A stretch of 64,000 nucleotides of DNA from Balaenoptera acutorostrata (GCF_949987535.1 NC_080078.1:29718942-29782941); one strand, 5' to 3'; shown: positions 1-13,045, counted from the stretch's first letter. Notes: generated by a model from the letters alone, not told the origin. Numbers and translations are program-made.

Positions 1-294
1 GGAGGAAACGGGAGGGAGGACCCAGAGGCCTCACGGGGAGCGGGGGAGCGGGGGAGCGGGCATCAGGGGCCCGAACGTGCTCCGAACGGTCCAATTTCTT
101 GACTCCCTGGGAGGCCGGTTTCAGCTCTTCAGAGAGAAGTGCTTCACGGGAGCATCACCTGTTAAGGGGGGTGGTGGGTGCCCCTGGGGGATGGGGGCTC
201 CCTTGACCACCTGTGGACAGGCAGACGGTGGGCACGCTTGGTGGGGTGTTGTAGGGACACCCGCTCGGGCTCACTTGGCCTTTCTTGGCGGCAG
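1..294. other. Intron, nothing recognised
   Basis: This is GC-rich single-copy-looking sequence ahead of the first visible exon. It ends in a C/T-rich tract and a CAG acceptor at 292-294. No repeat or exon could be supported here. Confidence 0.5.
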
Positions 295-648
295 AATCCA
301 GCTGTGCTGATCTTGAATGGCTCCTTCCTGGTCCACGCCTTTGGGGCCAGCCTGGCGGCTCAGGTGTCTTCTGGGGACACTTTCGCCCGGGCGCACGTCC
401 ACACAGCCTGCGGCCGCCATGCCTGCCTGGACACCAGCCTCCAGCACACATGGCCTCCACTTCAGGCACTGGGGGTGCCCCCCGACAACCACATCCGAGT
501 GTCCGTGGGGGGAGACGAACCCCCCAGGGCCCAACTGGAGGTGGCCCTGGGCCCATGCACCCTGACTGCCCATGGGGACGTCAGGACAGAGGCCAATGCC
601 ACATGCAACTGGACCCTGGCCCTGGTGAATCACTGCCCCCTGCTGGAG
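295..648 (+). CDS. LLTP gene, coding exon 1 (repeat module 1)
   Basis: This exon encodes residues 1-118, phase 0 to 0, between a CAG acceptor at 292-294 and GTAAGC. It starts NPAVLILNGS and ends CPLLE. It is the first of three consecutive exons with the same internal plan: hydrophobic alternating strands, a LGVPP turn, a G-x-C-x-L strand, a W-x-L strand and a terminal C-x-L-L-E. The sequons NGS, NAT and NWT suggest glycosylation. The previous exon lies outside the window, so the module's true N-terminal edge is not visible. Confidence 0.8.
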
Positions 649-1514
649 GTAAGCCCCCACCGGTCAATGTAGGTTCCCACCTCCCTCCACAAGTTATTAA
701 CCGCCTGCTGTATGCCCAGCTCTGCACTCAGCATGAGAAACTTTAGTCTTTTTTTGCTGTTGTCACTTGAACTGGGGGACTCTTTGACTACAAAGCTTTG
801 AGCCAAAAATGGGACCAGAACTGAATTTTCTCCTCTTTTGCAAAAGGCCTTCCTGAGACACCGGTTCCCTTCCTTTCTGGGGCTCAAGTTGATTCTGTTC
901 TCACATCTCACTTCCCCCATTCTTGGGGTTAAGGCTCCGGGAGGAAGAATGAGAATAGCACGAAGCAGCAGCTGATGTTCATCAGGCACATGTACTGAGT
1001 GCCCTCTGAGGCCCCTTAAATCCTCACCCCCGGGAGGAAGGGGCTGCTTGTACCCCTCCTTTCATCCCCATCTTGGGTCGCTGCCCCCATGTGGGTTGCG
1101 TCCTGGGCCCCAGGGGAGCAAGTTGCTTAAGGTGTCTGCCCTCCAACCAGTGACCATTGATGTTAGTGATGTATTTCCAATAGCCGGTGCTTTCTGGGTG
1201 CCTGGCTCTGGGCTCACAAGTATTAACTTACTTACATCTCCCAGCAACTTATGATGCTATAAATCAACTCCCATTTTAGAGATGGGTAATCCGAGGTTGC
1301 AGGTTGGAACAACCGAGTTAGTGGTGGAGCCAGAACTTGAGCCCCAACCTCTCAATGGGATACCCTTGGTATCAGTCACCTTGCAGAGGGAGGTGCTGAT
1401 AGAGATCAGGCCATGGGTCCACTGCTGCCCTCTTCCCACCCAGGCCCATCTCCAGCTCCCCCACCTTGGCTTCTGGAGCTGCTCCTAAATCCGACCACTT
1501 TCCCCATATTCCAG
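649..1514. other. Intron with probable MIR remnant near 1250-1410
   Basis: The stretch around 1250-1410 has the MIR-like run of 'gatgggtaatccgaggttgc', association with a numeric-trait tail and a moderately conserved core. The rest shows nothing I can name. Confidence 0.35.
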
Positions 1515-1874
1515 GCAACTGGAATCCCGCAGGCCCTGCACTCCGAGGGCCGCCTGAGCTGGGGACCCTGTGAATTTGACCTGGCCGCAGGCCTCCGCAG
1601 TGACCACGGAGACGCTCACCTGCAGCTGGCCCGCACCTGCGGGGCCCAGCCTTCTGCCCTGGGGCACCTGACCCACTCCCTGCCCCTTCTGGGTCGCCTG
1701 GGCCTGCCACCCGGGAGCACTGTCAGCCTGACTGCTCGGCCCGGCCCCCCCACCAGCCGCGGCTCCCTAGCCCTCCGGATGGGGCCGTGCCAGCTGCGGG
1801 GTGCGCTGGAGCAGCAAGCTGAGAACCAAAGCACATGGACACTGGCCACTGAGCCAGGCTGCCCGCTGCTGGAG
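1515..1874 (+). CDS. LLTP gene, coding exon 2 (repeat module 2)
   Basis: This exon encodes residues 119-238 (120 codons), phase 0 to 0, between TTCCAG and GTGCGT. It is a paralogue of the preceding exon: HSLPLLGRLGLPP lines up with the LQALGVPP turn there, MGPCQLRG with GPCTLTA, and STWTLATEPGCPLLE with CNWTLALVNHCPLLE. The pattern of alternating hydrophobic residues is typical of amphipathic beta strands in lipoprotein-forming LLTPs. The NQS sequon could be glycosylated. Confidence 0.82.
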
Positions 1875-2539
1875 GTGCGTATGGCGGGCCAGCAAGGTGA
1901 CTGGAGAGGCAGCTTCCACAGCCCGTGTCAGCGTGAGGCCTGGGCCTGGCTGACGCTCCCCTCCAGGGGCTTCCCAAGACCCCAGCTACTATTTCCCAAA
2001 AACCCTGTCGGATACTTGGTTCCTCTTATCTCTAATCCCGCATTCCCATTCGGCAGATGAGGAAATCGAGGCTGGGAGAGATTAGAGGCACGCTGTGAAA
2101 CTAAAGGACCACAGATTCAGAATATAAATTCTGAATATAAATTCTTATAAAAGTCCGTCTTCTTAGTAAAATTCTGAGAGCAGGAAGGGAATGAGGGAAG
2201 CTGTCCTCAGCTGACAGTGGGGAACCGTCACATCTTGGTTTCATAACCTGTTAAAAACCACAGGCTGGGTTTTATCTGAGCGGAGAGATGGTCTGAGAAT
2301 TGTCCTGTGATGTTTGGGGGAGGGGAATCCCTGACGCCGGAGTCTGGGTCAGCAGACAGGACTGGTGCCCTCGTCTGAGTGGGACAGGTCCCTCCCCTGT
2401 CTCCTGACGGAGCTTCTTGGGCACAGGGGCAGGGTCTGGTCCACTCGGCATCCCTGAGCATAGGGCTGGGCGCCCACAGATGCTCTGTCAGTGTTAATCA
2501 GGTCAACACAGGATTGGGCCATGAGAGAGTAGAGCATCA

Positions 2540-2700
2540 TGGGATAAAGCAGGCCTGCCCACTAGAACTTTCTATGATGATGGAAATGTTTCATTCTTTG
2601 ATATCCAGGACAGGAGCTGCCAGCCATGTGTAGCTTAAAATGAGCTCACTAGTGCTACAGAAGAACCTGAATTCTTTCTTTTACTTGATTTTAATTTAAA
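2540..2700. repeat. Degraded hAT-type short element (uncertain)
   Basis: An A/T-rich core and the phrase around 'ccatgtgtagctt' resemble a common ancient mammalian hAT-related interspersed repeat. Ends are not definable by eye. Confidence 0.3.
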
Positions 2701-2709
2701 TTGAACCAG

Positions 2710-2930
2710 CCCCAGTCTGAAGCATAGACTGAAGACAGATCAGGTTCAAACCTTGGCTCTGCTACTTACTAGCTATATGACCCTGGGCAATTACTTCGCC
2801 TCTTTGAGCTTCAGTTTTCCCATCTGTAATATGGGGATATTAACTACCTATTTCAGAGCCATCAAATAGGGTGAAAAGAGAACATTCTTGTGAATTACTT
2901 AGCATGAGGCTGTGTGTGTACTAAGTGTTC
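2710..2930 (+). repeat. MIR SINE
   Basis: It contains the MIR core pattern: 'ctagctatatgaccctgggc', then 'cctctttgagcttcagtttt' and 'catctgtaatatgggg'. It lies in the intron between module exons 2 and 3. Confidence 0.7.
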
Positions 2931-3105
2931 TATGATGGACAATTGTTGTGTATTATGATTGCTGTTGCAGTCTTGTTGTTACCGTAATGGGGGAGGGGCA
3001 CAAGTTGGTAGGCAGGGCTGGAGGGGTAAGAGGGTAGAAGATGGAGAATCAGGGTCACTCCTGATGTGGGACCACCTTCCGACCCCGCTCTCTGTGGTCC
3101 TGCAG

Positions 3106-3459
3106 GGCCTGGGCCTCCCAGCAGGGATGCAGCTCAGCGGCTCCCTGCAGGCCTCAGGTAGGGAAGCAGAAGCTTCAGGGGTCCTCGCAGCGGCCGGCCA
3201 GACTGCCTCCCTGACCTTGGCAGTGGCCCTGCACCCATCCGAGGCCACACTTCGAGCGAAGATGAGGCACACGCTGCCTTCACTGCACTCCATTCCCCCA
3301 GAGACCTCGCTGACCGTCCAGCTGGGGTGGGAGGCCGGGCACCAGCTGGGCCTGGAGCTGCACGCGGGGGCCTGCGAGCTTTGGGGCAGCGGTGAGCTGC
3401 AGCTGGACCCCTGGCTGCAATGGCGGGTGCTGTCCGAGAGCTCCTGCGAGGCCCTGCAG
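3106..3459 (+). CDS. LLTP gene, coding exon 3 (repeat module 3)
   Basis: This exon encodes residues 239-356 (118 codons), phase 0 to 0, between CCTGCAG and GTAGGT. It starts GLGLPAGMQLSGSLQ. Its second half repeats the module: HTLPSLHSIPPET, LELHAGACELWGSGE, and a W-x-V-L-x-E-S-S-C ending. Together with the two preceding exons it makes a run of symmetric exons of 118, 120 and 118 codons, best explained by exon duplication. Confidence 0.82.
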
Positions 3460-3699
3460 GTAGGTGTGCCAGGGGTGAGCGCGGGGGGTGGGCACCAGGG
3501 TCTCCAGGGGACAGGACAGGGGCCTCCTTTCTGACCACTGCCAAAACCAGAGAGATCGGGTGAACCCTGGAGGGATGGACTCCTCAGATACTTATTGAGG
3601 GTCTCCTCTGTGCCCTGGACGTACACCCATAAACAAAGCAGAGATGAATGCCTGCCTGGGGCAGACTGGCAACCCCCAGAATAAATCACTGAACTGTGG

Positions 3700-3940
3700 A
3701 GCGTATTACACAGTGGTGAGGGCTAAGGGGAGAGAGAAAGTGGGAAAGGGGGGCATAAAAAACAGGGCAGATATTGCAATTTTATAGTCAGTCAAGATTG
3801 GCCCCAAAGACAGGATGACGTTTGAGCACAAACTTGAAGGAGAGGAGGGAGTAGCATTGTTTTGTGTCTGGGGAAAGGGTATTCTAAGCATGGCCAGTGC
3901 AAAGGCCCTGAGGCAGGGCTGGAGAGGGAAGGGCATTCTC
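3700..3940 (+). repeat. L2 LINE remnant
   Basis: Diverged sequence with the 'ggccagtgcaaaggccctg' phrase recurs in several introns of this window next to other L2-like blocks. Confidence 0.45.
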
Positions 3941-4165
3941 TAGGACTGAGGTCAGCAAACCATCTCTATAAAAGTTCATATAGTAAATATCTTTGGCTTT
4001 GCAGGCCATTCAGCCGCTGTTGTAACTGCTCAGTGCTGCTATTGTAGTACAAAGCGCCATAGACAATATGCACTATGTGGGCGTATCTGTGTTCCAATAA
4101 AGCTTTATTTACAACAGGCAGTGGGCTGGATGTGGCCAGTGGGCCATTGTTTGCTGACTCCTGTT
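3940..4165 (+). repeat. MER1-type hAT element
   Basis: It runs from 'gaggtcagcaaacc' to 'gtttgctgactcctg', the inverted terminal sequences of the MER1 group. The internal 'gttccaataaagctttattt' is shared with copies at 15610 and 26470. Confidence 0.7.
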
Positions 4166-5401
4166 TTATAAAAAGCCCGTGGGGTGGGAGCACACTTGGA
4201 TTCAGGATCCATCACAGAGGACTGGATAGAAGTTGCATGTGGGTGTGAGAAAAAGAGAGGAGTGGATGGCACTGTGCTTTTGTCGTACGTGATGAGAGGT
4301 CTGGGGCTGCTGTTCCCCGAGTGGGGAGAATGGTGGATGGAGGAGGAGGGTTGGGGAAGTGGTGTCACCAACTCCAGGCCTATTTTGGATGTGTTCAATT
4401 TGACAGGGCTCTTAAATGCTCAAGTGGAGATGTTGGGGGCAGCTCTCGAGTCAGGAGGTCGGCTGTGGTCTGGACGGGAGGGCTCCACCTCTAGGTGGTC
4501 ACATTTAAAGCCACAGACTGGCTGAGATGGCTGTGGGGTGGGTGGAGACTAAGCGCTCAGGCTGCAGAGCTGGACGGATGAGAAGGAAGTGGCCAAGGGT
4601 ACCAAGAAGAACAGGCCAGGAGGAGGAGAAACCCCAAGGCAGAAGGCTGGGGAGGAAAGGGTTCCAAGAGGAGGGAAGGGTTACCAGGGTCAAACGCTGT
4701 GTCAGACAGGTGGAGAGCCGGGCAGCCGGCCTGGGTGCTGGGAAGGCCACCTTTGAGGCCAGAAAGCGCCGGACTCTGAATGGCAGTTCTGCCCCTTGTC
4801 TCTGGTGACCTTGAGCAAATCACTGTTCCTCCCTGGGCTTCAGTTTCATCATCATAAACGGGGTGCAAAGGCCTCCTCCAGTCTCAGGATTAGATGAAAC
4901 TGCACTGCCGATGCGCTCTGGGATGTGCTGGCGGGAGCAGCCGAGGGAGATGCCCGCGTGGGCCAGCCTTGCAGCCTGCTTCCTGGACAGGCTCCCGTCT
5001 GCCTCTTGGCAGCAGGTGTTGAGTTCTGTGCGCCTGGGAAGGCGGAGGGGGTCGGGGAGGAGAGGTGGGGAGATGCACGTTCTCAGCTGCCAGTGGTTGG
5101 AAGACTCTTGGCCAGTTGGTTTCACAGGATGTGGTTCTCTTGGGTATAAAGATGCGATCCTCGTAGTGTGGGGAGGTGGAAGGGGGTGGGGGAAGCTCGT
5201 TGAACAGTGCAGGGCTACCGATGTGGGGACCTTGGGCGCTCTGGGAACCTGATCAAAGCCACAAACCCTCTCCTGTAGAGACTCTCGTGGGCACACGCCC
5301 CATTTTGTGGTCAGTTCAAGGGGGATTATAGGACCCCTGATGCCCACTTGGGACCCCACGCTAGTTAAGAAGGCCTGCTTCCATCTCCTTAAACCCTCCA
5401 G

Positions 5402-5533
5402 GCCCTGGGAGTCCCGGGCCGAGTGGATGGCTCCGGCTACATCATGGTGAACTCCATGGCCGTGGACGCCCAGGCGCTGGTCACCGTGGATGCCAACACA
5501 CTACGGGGGCTGCTCGTCCTCAATACCACCGAG
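5402..5533 (+). CDS. LLTP gene, coding exon 4
   Basis: This exon encodes residues 357-400 (44 codons), phase 0 to 0, between CCTCCAG and GTGAGG. It begins ALGVPGRVDGSG, which matches the start of the previous module (GLGLPAGMQLSG), so it looks like the first third of another module whose rest is in the next exons. It contains an NTT sequon at the end. The frame continues directly from the exon ending SSCEALQ. Confidence 0.78.
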
Positions 5534-5754
5534 GTGAGGGTGTGGATGGGTGGGGTACCCAGGGTGGCCTGGGAAGGGGTGCTGAGGCCATGTGCTCCCG
5601 AGGCCCGAGGAGAAGCATTTGGATACCCGCTGAGCTCCAAAGAGGACCCTGGCAGATGAGAGCGTCAAGGTCCATGAGTAGAGGAATGAGGCTTCCAAGG
5701 AGAAGTCCCTCAGCTGCCCCTTCCCCTTCCTAACTCCCCAGGAGCCACCACTCA

Positions 5755-6390
5755 TACGACTTCTTTAATGTCATGTTCATGGAAGCACACAGCGTGCTCC
5801 CTTTTGCATCTGCCTTGTTTTGTTTGACATTATGTTTGTGAGATTCACCCACGCTGTGTTGATTATCCTTTTTCACTGATGTATAGTATTCCATGGTGTG
5901 CCTCTGTCACCATTCATCTATCTATCCTATCCATTAGCACTTGGACAGTGTCCAGTTTCTTATTGTATATTATTTTATTAATTAATCACATACATGTTTT
6001 TTATTTTATTTTAAAAATGTTTTTATTGTGGTTTAATATGCATAACAGAATTCACCATCTTAACCGCTTTTTAGTACACAGTTCAGCGGTATTCAGTATG
6101 TTCACATTTTTGTGCAAACATCACCACCATCCATCTCCAGAACTCTTTTCATCTTGCAAAACTGAAACTCTATACCCACTAAACAATAACTCCTCATTTT
6201 CCCCTCCCCTGAGCTCTGTTGATTTCCTTCCTTTTTAAGGCTGAATAGCATTGCATTGGGTGGATGGACCACATTTTGTTGATCCATTTAGTCATCAGTG
6301 GACACTTGGGTTGCTTCCACCCTTTGGCTGTTGTTACGAGTGCTGCTGTGAACACGGGTGTACAAACATCTCTTCATGATATCTCACACG
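5755..6390 (-). repeat. Old L1 remnants, reverse orientation
   Basis: Phrases such as 'gtatagtattccatggtgtg' and 'ttcaccatcttaaccg' are the complement of L1M 3' regions. The 3' edge reaches to within about 30 bases of the coding exon at 6419. Confidence 0.65.
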
Positions 6391-6418
6391 CGTCTTGGTT
6401 TCTCTTGCTCTATTGTAG

Positions 6419-6562
6419 ACCCAGCAGGAGGTGAACTTGCTGCTCACACACAACCTGCCTCAGCCCTTGGCCCTCCCAGCCCGGGTCCTGCTGGACCTGA
6501 CCACCGAGAGGCTCGGGCCCAGCTACAGACACACCCTGCGGGTTGGAGTGGACGGCAGACAG
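6419..6562 (+). CDS. LLTP gene, coding exon 5
   Basis: This exon encodes residues 401-448 (48 codons), phase 0 to 0, between CTATTGTAG and GTGGGG. It begins TQQEVNLLLTHNLPQP, where THNLPQPLALPA corresponds to the HTLPSL..PP part of the modules. It ends HTLRVGVDGRQ, the first of several D-G turns that close beta hairpins. The acceptor sits only a few tens of bases beyond an old reverse-oriented L1 remnant. Confidence 0.78.
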
Positions 6563-6655
6563 GTGGGGGCTCTGCTGGCGGGGCCTTGGGGGGCTGGGGG
6601 CTGTGGGGACGGCCCAGCCCAATGGCCCCGGTCCCACAGTCATCCACCCTGACAG

Positions 6656-6772
6656 GTGTCTGAGGAGCTGACCTTCACTAGGTGGCCGGAGCACATCTCC
6701 CTAGACTGCACGTTCCAGCACAACATCCCCACGCTGCAGACGCTGTGGGTGGAGGACAAGCTGGGCCTGCAG
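6656..6772 (+). CDS. LLTP gene, coding exon 6
   Basis: This exon encodes residues 449-487 (39 codons), phase 0 to 0, between CTGACAG and GTCAGC; the preceding intron is only 93 bases. It starts VSEELTFTRWPEHISLDC, the return strand of the hairpin begun by DGRQ in the exon before. It continues FQHNIPTLQTLWVEDKLGLQ, again the H-x-x-P-x-L module signature. Confidence 0.78.
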
Positions 6773-7174
6773 GTCAGCCTCGGCACTTCCTAGCCCCTTC
6801 CCAGCTTTCTCTTTTCCATCATCTTCCCATTGTTTGACACGTGATGCCTTTGACCTCATCCTGGTCTGTCTCCCACTGCTGGTGTTCAAGCTCCACGGGG
6901 TCAGACATTTCTGTCTGTCGTGCGCATGGCAGCATCCCTAGGTTTAACGGGGCCCAGCATGTAGTAGGTGCTCAGTCAGCATCGTTGAATGATGCAGTGA
7001 CACTTCCCACTTTACAGAGTGGGTGGCATAAAGCAGTGAGGGGCCTCGCCACCTGTTGCCACGCACTGCGTGTTCGGCCAGTGATGGCGGCTGTGCTGTC
7101 GTGGCTTCAGTGATTAACTTACGTACCTATGGTGGAGAGGTTGCGAACTCAAAGGCCTTTGAGGGCCAAGTTGT

Positions 7175-8372
<1,198 letters not shown>

Positions 8373-8559
8373 AGGAAGGGAAGATGACAGTAATAAGAGC
8401 CACCATTGATTGAGTGCTTACTGCATACATACCAGGCAAGTCCTCAATACACAGGAGCTAAGGGAATCTGCTCAACCATGCCATGCACACCAAGGGAAAG
8501 TTGAAGCCCCTAGTGGGGCCTTTGGACCCTCAGGATCCACACCCTAACCTCTACGACCT

Positions 8560-8817
8560 CTCTCCTGGCCCCTGCTCATTCCACTCCTTGATATTCCTCC
8601 AACGCATGAGGCTTGCTCCTGCCTCGGGGCCTTTGTACAGGCTGTTTCCTCTGCCTGGAATGCTCTTCTCCACAGTCACTCTCTCACCTCCTTTGGGTAT
8701 TTCTCAAATGTCATCTCCTCAGTGAAGCCTTGCCTGTTCCCCCTATTTATTTGCACCCCCACCTCTCTCCAGCTCTCCCCATCCCTCTCCCTGGCTTTGT
8801 CATTCTAACATACTGTG
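8560..8817 (-). repeat. L2 remnant, reverse orientation, split by a SINE
   Basis: The phrase 'ggcctttgtacaggctgttt' followed by 'ctctgcctggaatgctcttc' is the L2 3' region read backwards. A second copy is at 19420-19700. The element continues after the SINE insertion at 9205-9330. Confidence 0.55.
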
Positions 8818-8830
8818 TAACTTACTTTTT

Positions 8831-9191
8831 TTTTTTTTTTTTATTGACCATATTCCTTATGCTGTATATCACATCCCCGTGGCTTATTTTATTTATTTAT
8901 TTACTTATTTATTTATTTATTTATTTTTGGCTGTGTTGGGTCTTTGTTTCTGTGCGAGGGCTTTCTCTAGTTGCGGCGAGCGGGGGCCACTCTTCATCGT
9001 GGTGCGTGGGCCTCTCACTGTCGCGGCCTCTCTTGTTGCGGAGCACAGGCTCCAGACGCGCAGGCTCAGTAGTTGTGGCTCACGGGTCTAGCTGCTCCGC
9101 GGCATGTGGGATCTTCCCAGACCAGGGCTCGAACCCGTGTCCCCTGCATTGGCAGGCAGATTCTCAACCACTGCGCCACTAGGGAAGCCCC
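8831..9191 (-). repeat. CHR-family SINE with extra 3' sequence
   Basis: A full-length tRNA-derived CHR SINE on the minus strand runs 8882-9191 (complement of the 'ggcttccctagtggcgcag' head). Beyond its ATAA-type tail are about 45 bases of unrelated sequence and then a second, pure A tail. The 13-base direct repeat taaCttactttttt-type (8818-8830 and 9192-9204) lies outside both, so the whole block moved as a unit. The A and B box region is a tRNA relic, not a working tRNA gene. Confidence 0.8.
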
Positions 9192-10379
9192 TAACTTACT
9201 TTTTAAATATCTTTATTTCTCATTGCCTGTCTTCCACTCACCCCACACTAGAATGTACACTCCACAAGGACAGGGATGATCTTTGTTTGCAGAGTGGCAG
9301 ATAGTAGGTGTTCAATTAATCATCTGTTGAGTGAATGTGTGAACATATGAGAGAGGGGTTAGCAACACCATCCCCATTCTGCAAGGGAGGAACAGAAGTG
9401 CAGAGAGGTTGAGTCACTTGTTCCAGGCCACACAGCTGGTAATCCAGGCAGTATGACTCCAGAGCCACCCTCTGACCCCTGTGTAGATTGCGGAGATCAG
9501 GATCCTTGTGTGTCCCCGAGTCCCTTGGGTCATCTTCTTCTGGTCTCAAACTCTTCCATCCTCGGCTCTCAGCATCCTGTGGGGTGAGCAGGGGCCTGGA
9601 TCAGACAGGGGACTGTCTCAGTGTGCGCTGACCTCACAGACTGTTCTGAGGAAGGGTCTGTAGGGGGTGTGGGGGGAAAGTAATGGGACAGTCGTCCCAG
9701 GGATAATTTCCACACTCCAGTTCCCCGGGGCCAGGAGGCCTGGTGTGCTGGTCTCCAGCCAGGGTGACCTCTCACCCCCTACCCACTGCTGTCTCAGTCC
9801 CTCGGGGGGCATTTTCTGCCGGGCATCAACATTCTTGGTGACTTCCCACAATCTGGAACCTCCCCGGGCAAGAGGACTTGGTCCCCTTCAATGTGTGGCC
9901 CCTCGTTCCTCATGCCCCCCCCCACACACATAGTAGGTGCACGTGGTTGAACATTGCATAATAAAGGAAGGAAACGACCCCTTCCTGAGACCTACTATGT
10001 GCCCCACGCACAGGTGTTCGCAGATGTGGTATCTCAGGTGATCTTGGCAATGTCCCTCCAGGTGGGCGGGCTGTGCCCACCTTATAGGTGAGAAGATTGA
10101 GGCTCAGAGCTGCCAGGCTTGTCTGTGTCTGCCAGAGAGGGCCACCCACCCTGCTGGGCCCAAGTGGCAGGTGATGGGGCTGGGCCAGATCCTGGACTCT
10201 CCTTTTCTGGAGAGTTTTTACCTGCTGCGAAGATGAGGGGCAGCCCAGCTGAGAGGCAGGGGACTGGAAGAGATGCCCCCGTGGGGTGGGAGGGGACACA
10301 GACCCTCCAGCCTGGGCCAGGCAAACTGCAGGTCAGTATTATTTGATATTGATTTGATATTTGATTAACCCTGAAGAGA

Positions 10380-10710
10380 AGCATCATTGGTTTGTTCATT
10401 CCCTCAACAAGTACTGGACACCTGTGATGTGTCTGGCTGGGGCTGTGCTAAGTGCTGGGGTTATAGCAGGGAATGAAACAGACTAAAGGCCCTCCCGTCA
10501 TGGAGCTGACCTTCTGGCAGGGGAGGGAGCAGGAAGGGCTGGGAGGTACTTTAGATGGGCAGTCATGGAAGGCTCCTCGGAGGAGTTGTCCTATCAGCAG
10601 CGACTCCAATGAGAGAAGGAGCTGGCCAGGCCAAGACTGGGGGACGCCTCATGACAGATGAAGTCACTGGGACTCAGAGAGGTGAAAGACTTGCCCAGGG
10701 TCAATCCCGC
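10380..10710 (+). repeat. L2 LINE 3' remnant
   Basis: It shows 'cattccctcaacaagtactg', 'gtgctaagtgctggggttat' and 'ggagctgaccttctggcagg', the usual order of an L2 3' end. Confidence 0.65.
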
Positions 10711-10752
10711 TGGTATCCTCAGGGTGCGACCCTAAACTGGGAAGGGAGGTGA

Positions 10753-11058
<306 letters not shown>

Positions 11059-11279
11059 TGACCGGGATGCTCTTGCCTTGTGTCTCTCCAGCACTTTACA
11101 GTTTGTAAAGGCTTTATTAATAATAGTAATAATTGTAACCAGTGTCTACTGAGTGACCTCTGTATTCCCAGCTGTGGGGCTGGTGTGGACTGGCCCCCTG
11201 CATCTCTGTGTTCCAGTTCCTGGTGCTGTGTCCTTTCCGCCCTTCCACTTTTTAATCAAAATCAAAGCTCAGCTTCCAT

Positions 11280-11560
11280 TTGTAGAGCGCCTATTGCGTG
11301 CTCGGCACCATTCTAAGGGTTTTATATGCATTGACTCATCTCCTGACACCCCAGCGAGAGGCAGAGCGGCACAGTTGTTACGGAATGCTGTCTCCGGAGG
11401 TCAGTCCCAGCTCTGCCATTTGCTGGCTGTGTGGCCTTGGGCAAATTCCTTAGCCTCTCTGTGCCCTCCATCTCCTCATCTGTAAAATGGGGATAATAAT
11501 TGTATCGATAATGTGGGGGTTGTGAGGATGGAGTGAGGAATACCAGTAATGCACCTGGGA
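11280..11560 (+). repeat. MIR remnants
   Basis: The core 'tgtggccttgggcaaattcc' followed by 'catctgtaaaatggggataa' identifies MIR. Part of the upstream 'tagagcgcctattgcgtgct' may be L2. Confidence 0.65.
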
Positions 11561-12259
11561 CGGTGTGTGGCCGGAGCAGATGCTTTAGAAGCTTTTGCTG
11601 CTCTGGTGGTGGTGGTGATGGTGGTAACTGTAATCATCATCATCATCTCTGGGTCACACATGAGCGCCTAGGTGACCTGCCCAAGGTCACATAACAAGTA
11701 GACATCAAAGTAGGGACTCAGGCTTGGTACGGGGCCCTTCCCTGAGATGCTCGTCGCCAACAACCTCTGAGAAAGGAAATGTGCTGTGACCCTACTGCGT
11801 GGGGCCATGTCCCAGCCACTGTCGTTTGGTGTGAACTCACCTTGCTTGGCTGGGCCCTCCCACTCCCCCACGAGTCACAGAGCGCATGCATCAAAGCCTC
11901 TTTTCCAACCTCCTGTTTTGGATTATCCAGCAATCGCCCTGCCCCTCACTCCACTCTGCCGTGGGAGGAGTCCTGGAGGGCCAGGATGTCACTCTTCACA
12001 CAGAGGGTCTGCGTCACTGTAACCCACAGCGGAGCAGCCCGAGCTCCCTTATCCCCTGACTTCATCTGAATCCCCTTTTCCTGGCCTCAGGAACGGGTGA
12101 TGCGAGACCCGTGGGGAGGTCATTCTTTGCCGACGTCGGGGGCGCAGGTCTGCACTGGGGGCCCACAGTAGGCAACCTGGGCTGCAGTGAGGGAGCCGGT
12201 CCAGGCCCTGCCCAAGGGTCCTCATCGTCCAAGAGGTTGTTAGATGGGGCCAGGCCTGA

Positions 12260-12508
<249 letters not shown>

Positions 12509-12827
12509 TGAGGGGTTCTCTACACTATGGGGGCCCTGAGAGGAGAGGAATGGGTGAGGGAGACCACAGCTGAGCACTCCTGACCTACAGCCCCACTGCA
12601 CAGGTGTGACAAGGGAGGCTCAGAGAGGCCAAGTGACTTACCCAAGGTCACACAGCTAATAAAATATCTTTGACCTCTGGGGGCAGGACATGGATGAGGA
12701 GTTCTTGGTCTCACAAACTAAATGCATCCCAGGCCTCGAGTACATATTAGTAACTATTACGGCTCTTTAATCCAGGGACCTACTGGGTGCCGGGGTCGGG
12801 GGCCTTACAATCAGATGAAGTCAGGTG

Positions 12828-13045
12828 GCCAGTGGTTCTCACCTGGGGGCGAGTGTGCCCACCCAGGAGTGTTTGGCAATGTCTGGGGAAATGTCTGGTG
12901 GTTACGACTCTGCGTGGGGTGCTACTGGCTCCTAGTGGGCGGGGGCCGGAGGTGCTGCCAGACTCCTGTAACGCACAGGTCGGCCCACGGCAGTGAATCG
13001 TGTGGCCCAAGGTGTCAGCTGTGCTGAGGTTGAGACACCCTGGTG
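12828..13045 (+). repeat. MER20 hAT element
   Basis: It begins 'agtggttctcacctgggggc', includes 'tttggcaatgtctgggg' and 'ggtgctactggctcctagtg', and ends 'gctgaggttgagacaccctg'. This is the full order of MER20. Confidence 0.8.

Noticed and set aside
2979..3689. A 236-codon minus-strand open frame opposite exon 3
   Set aside because: Shadow of the real + strand exon caused by high GC. The + strand frame has splice sites and repeat homology to its neighbours.
8879..9190. Open frames giving a recurring peptide that starts [17 protein letters not shown]
   Set aside because: The same peptide appears wherever a CHR SINE is read backwards (8.9, 19.1, 34.1, 37.1, 38.9, 46.7, 47.2, 48.3, 48.9 and 55.1 kb). 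It is SINE antisense, not a gene family.
12095..12139. Possible small exon between exons 8 and 9 (acceptor CCTCAG, donor GTCTGC)
   Set aside because: The phase would allow it, but the module alignment runs directly from exon 8 to exon 9 and the donor is weak.
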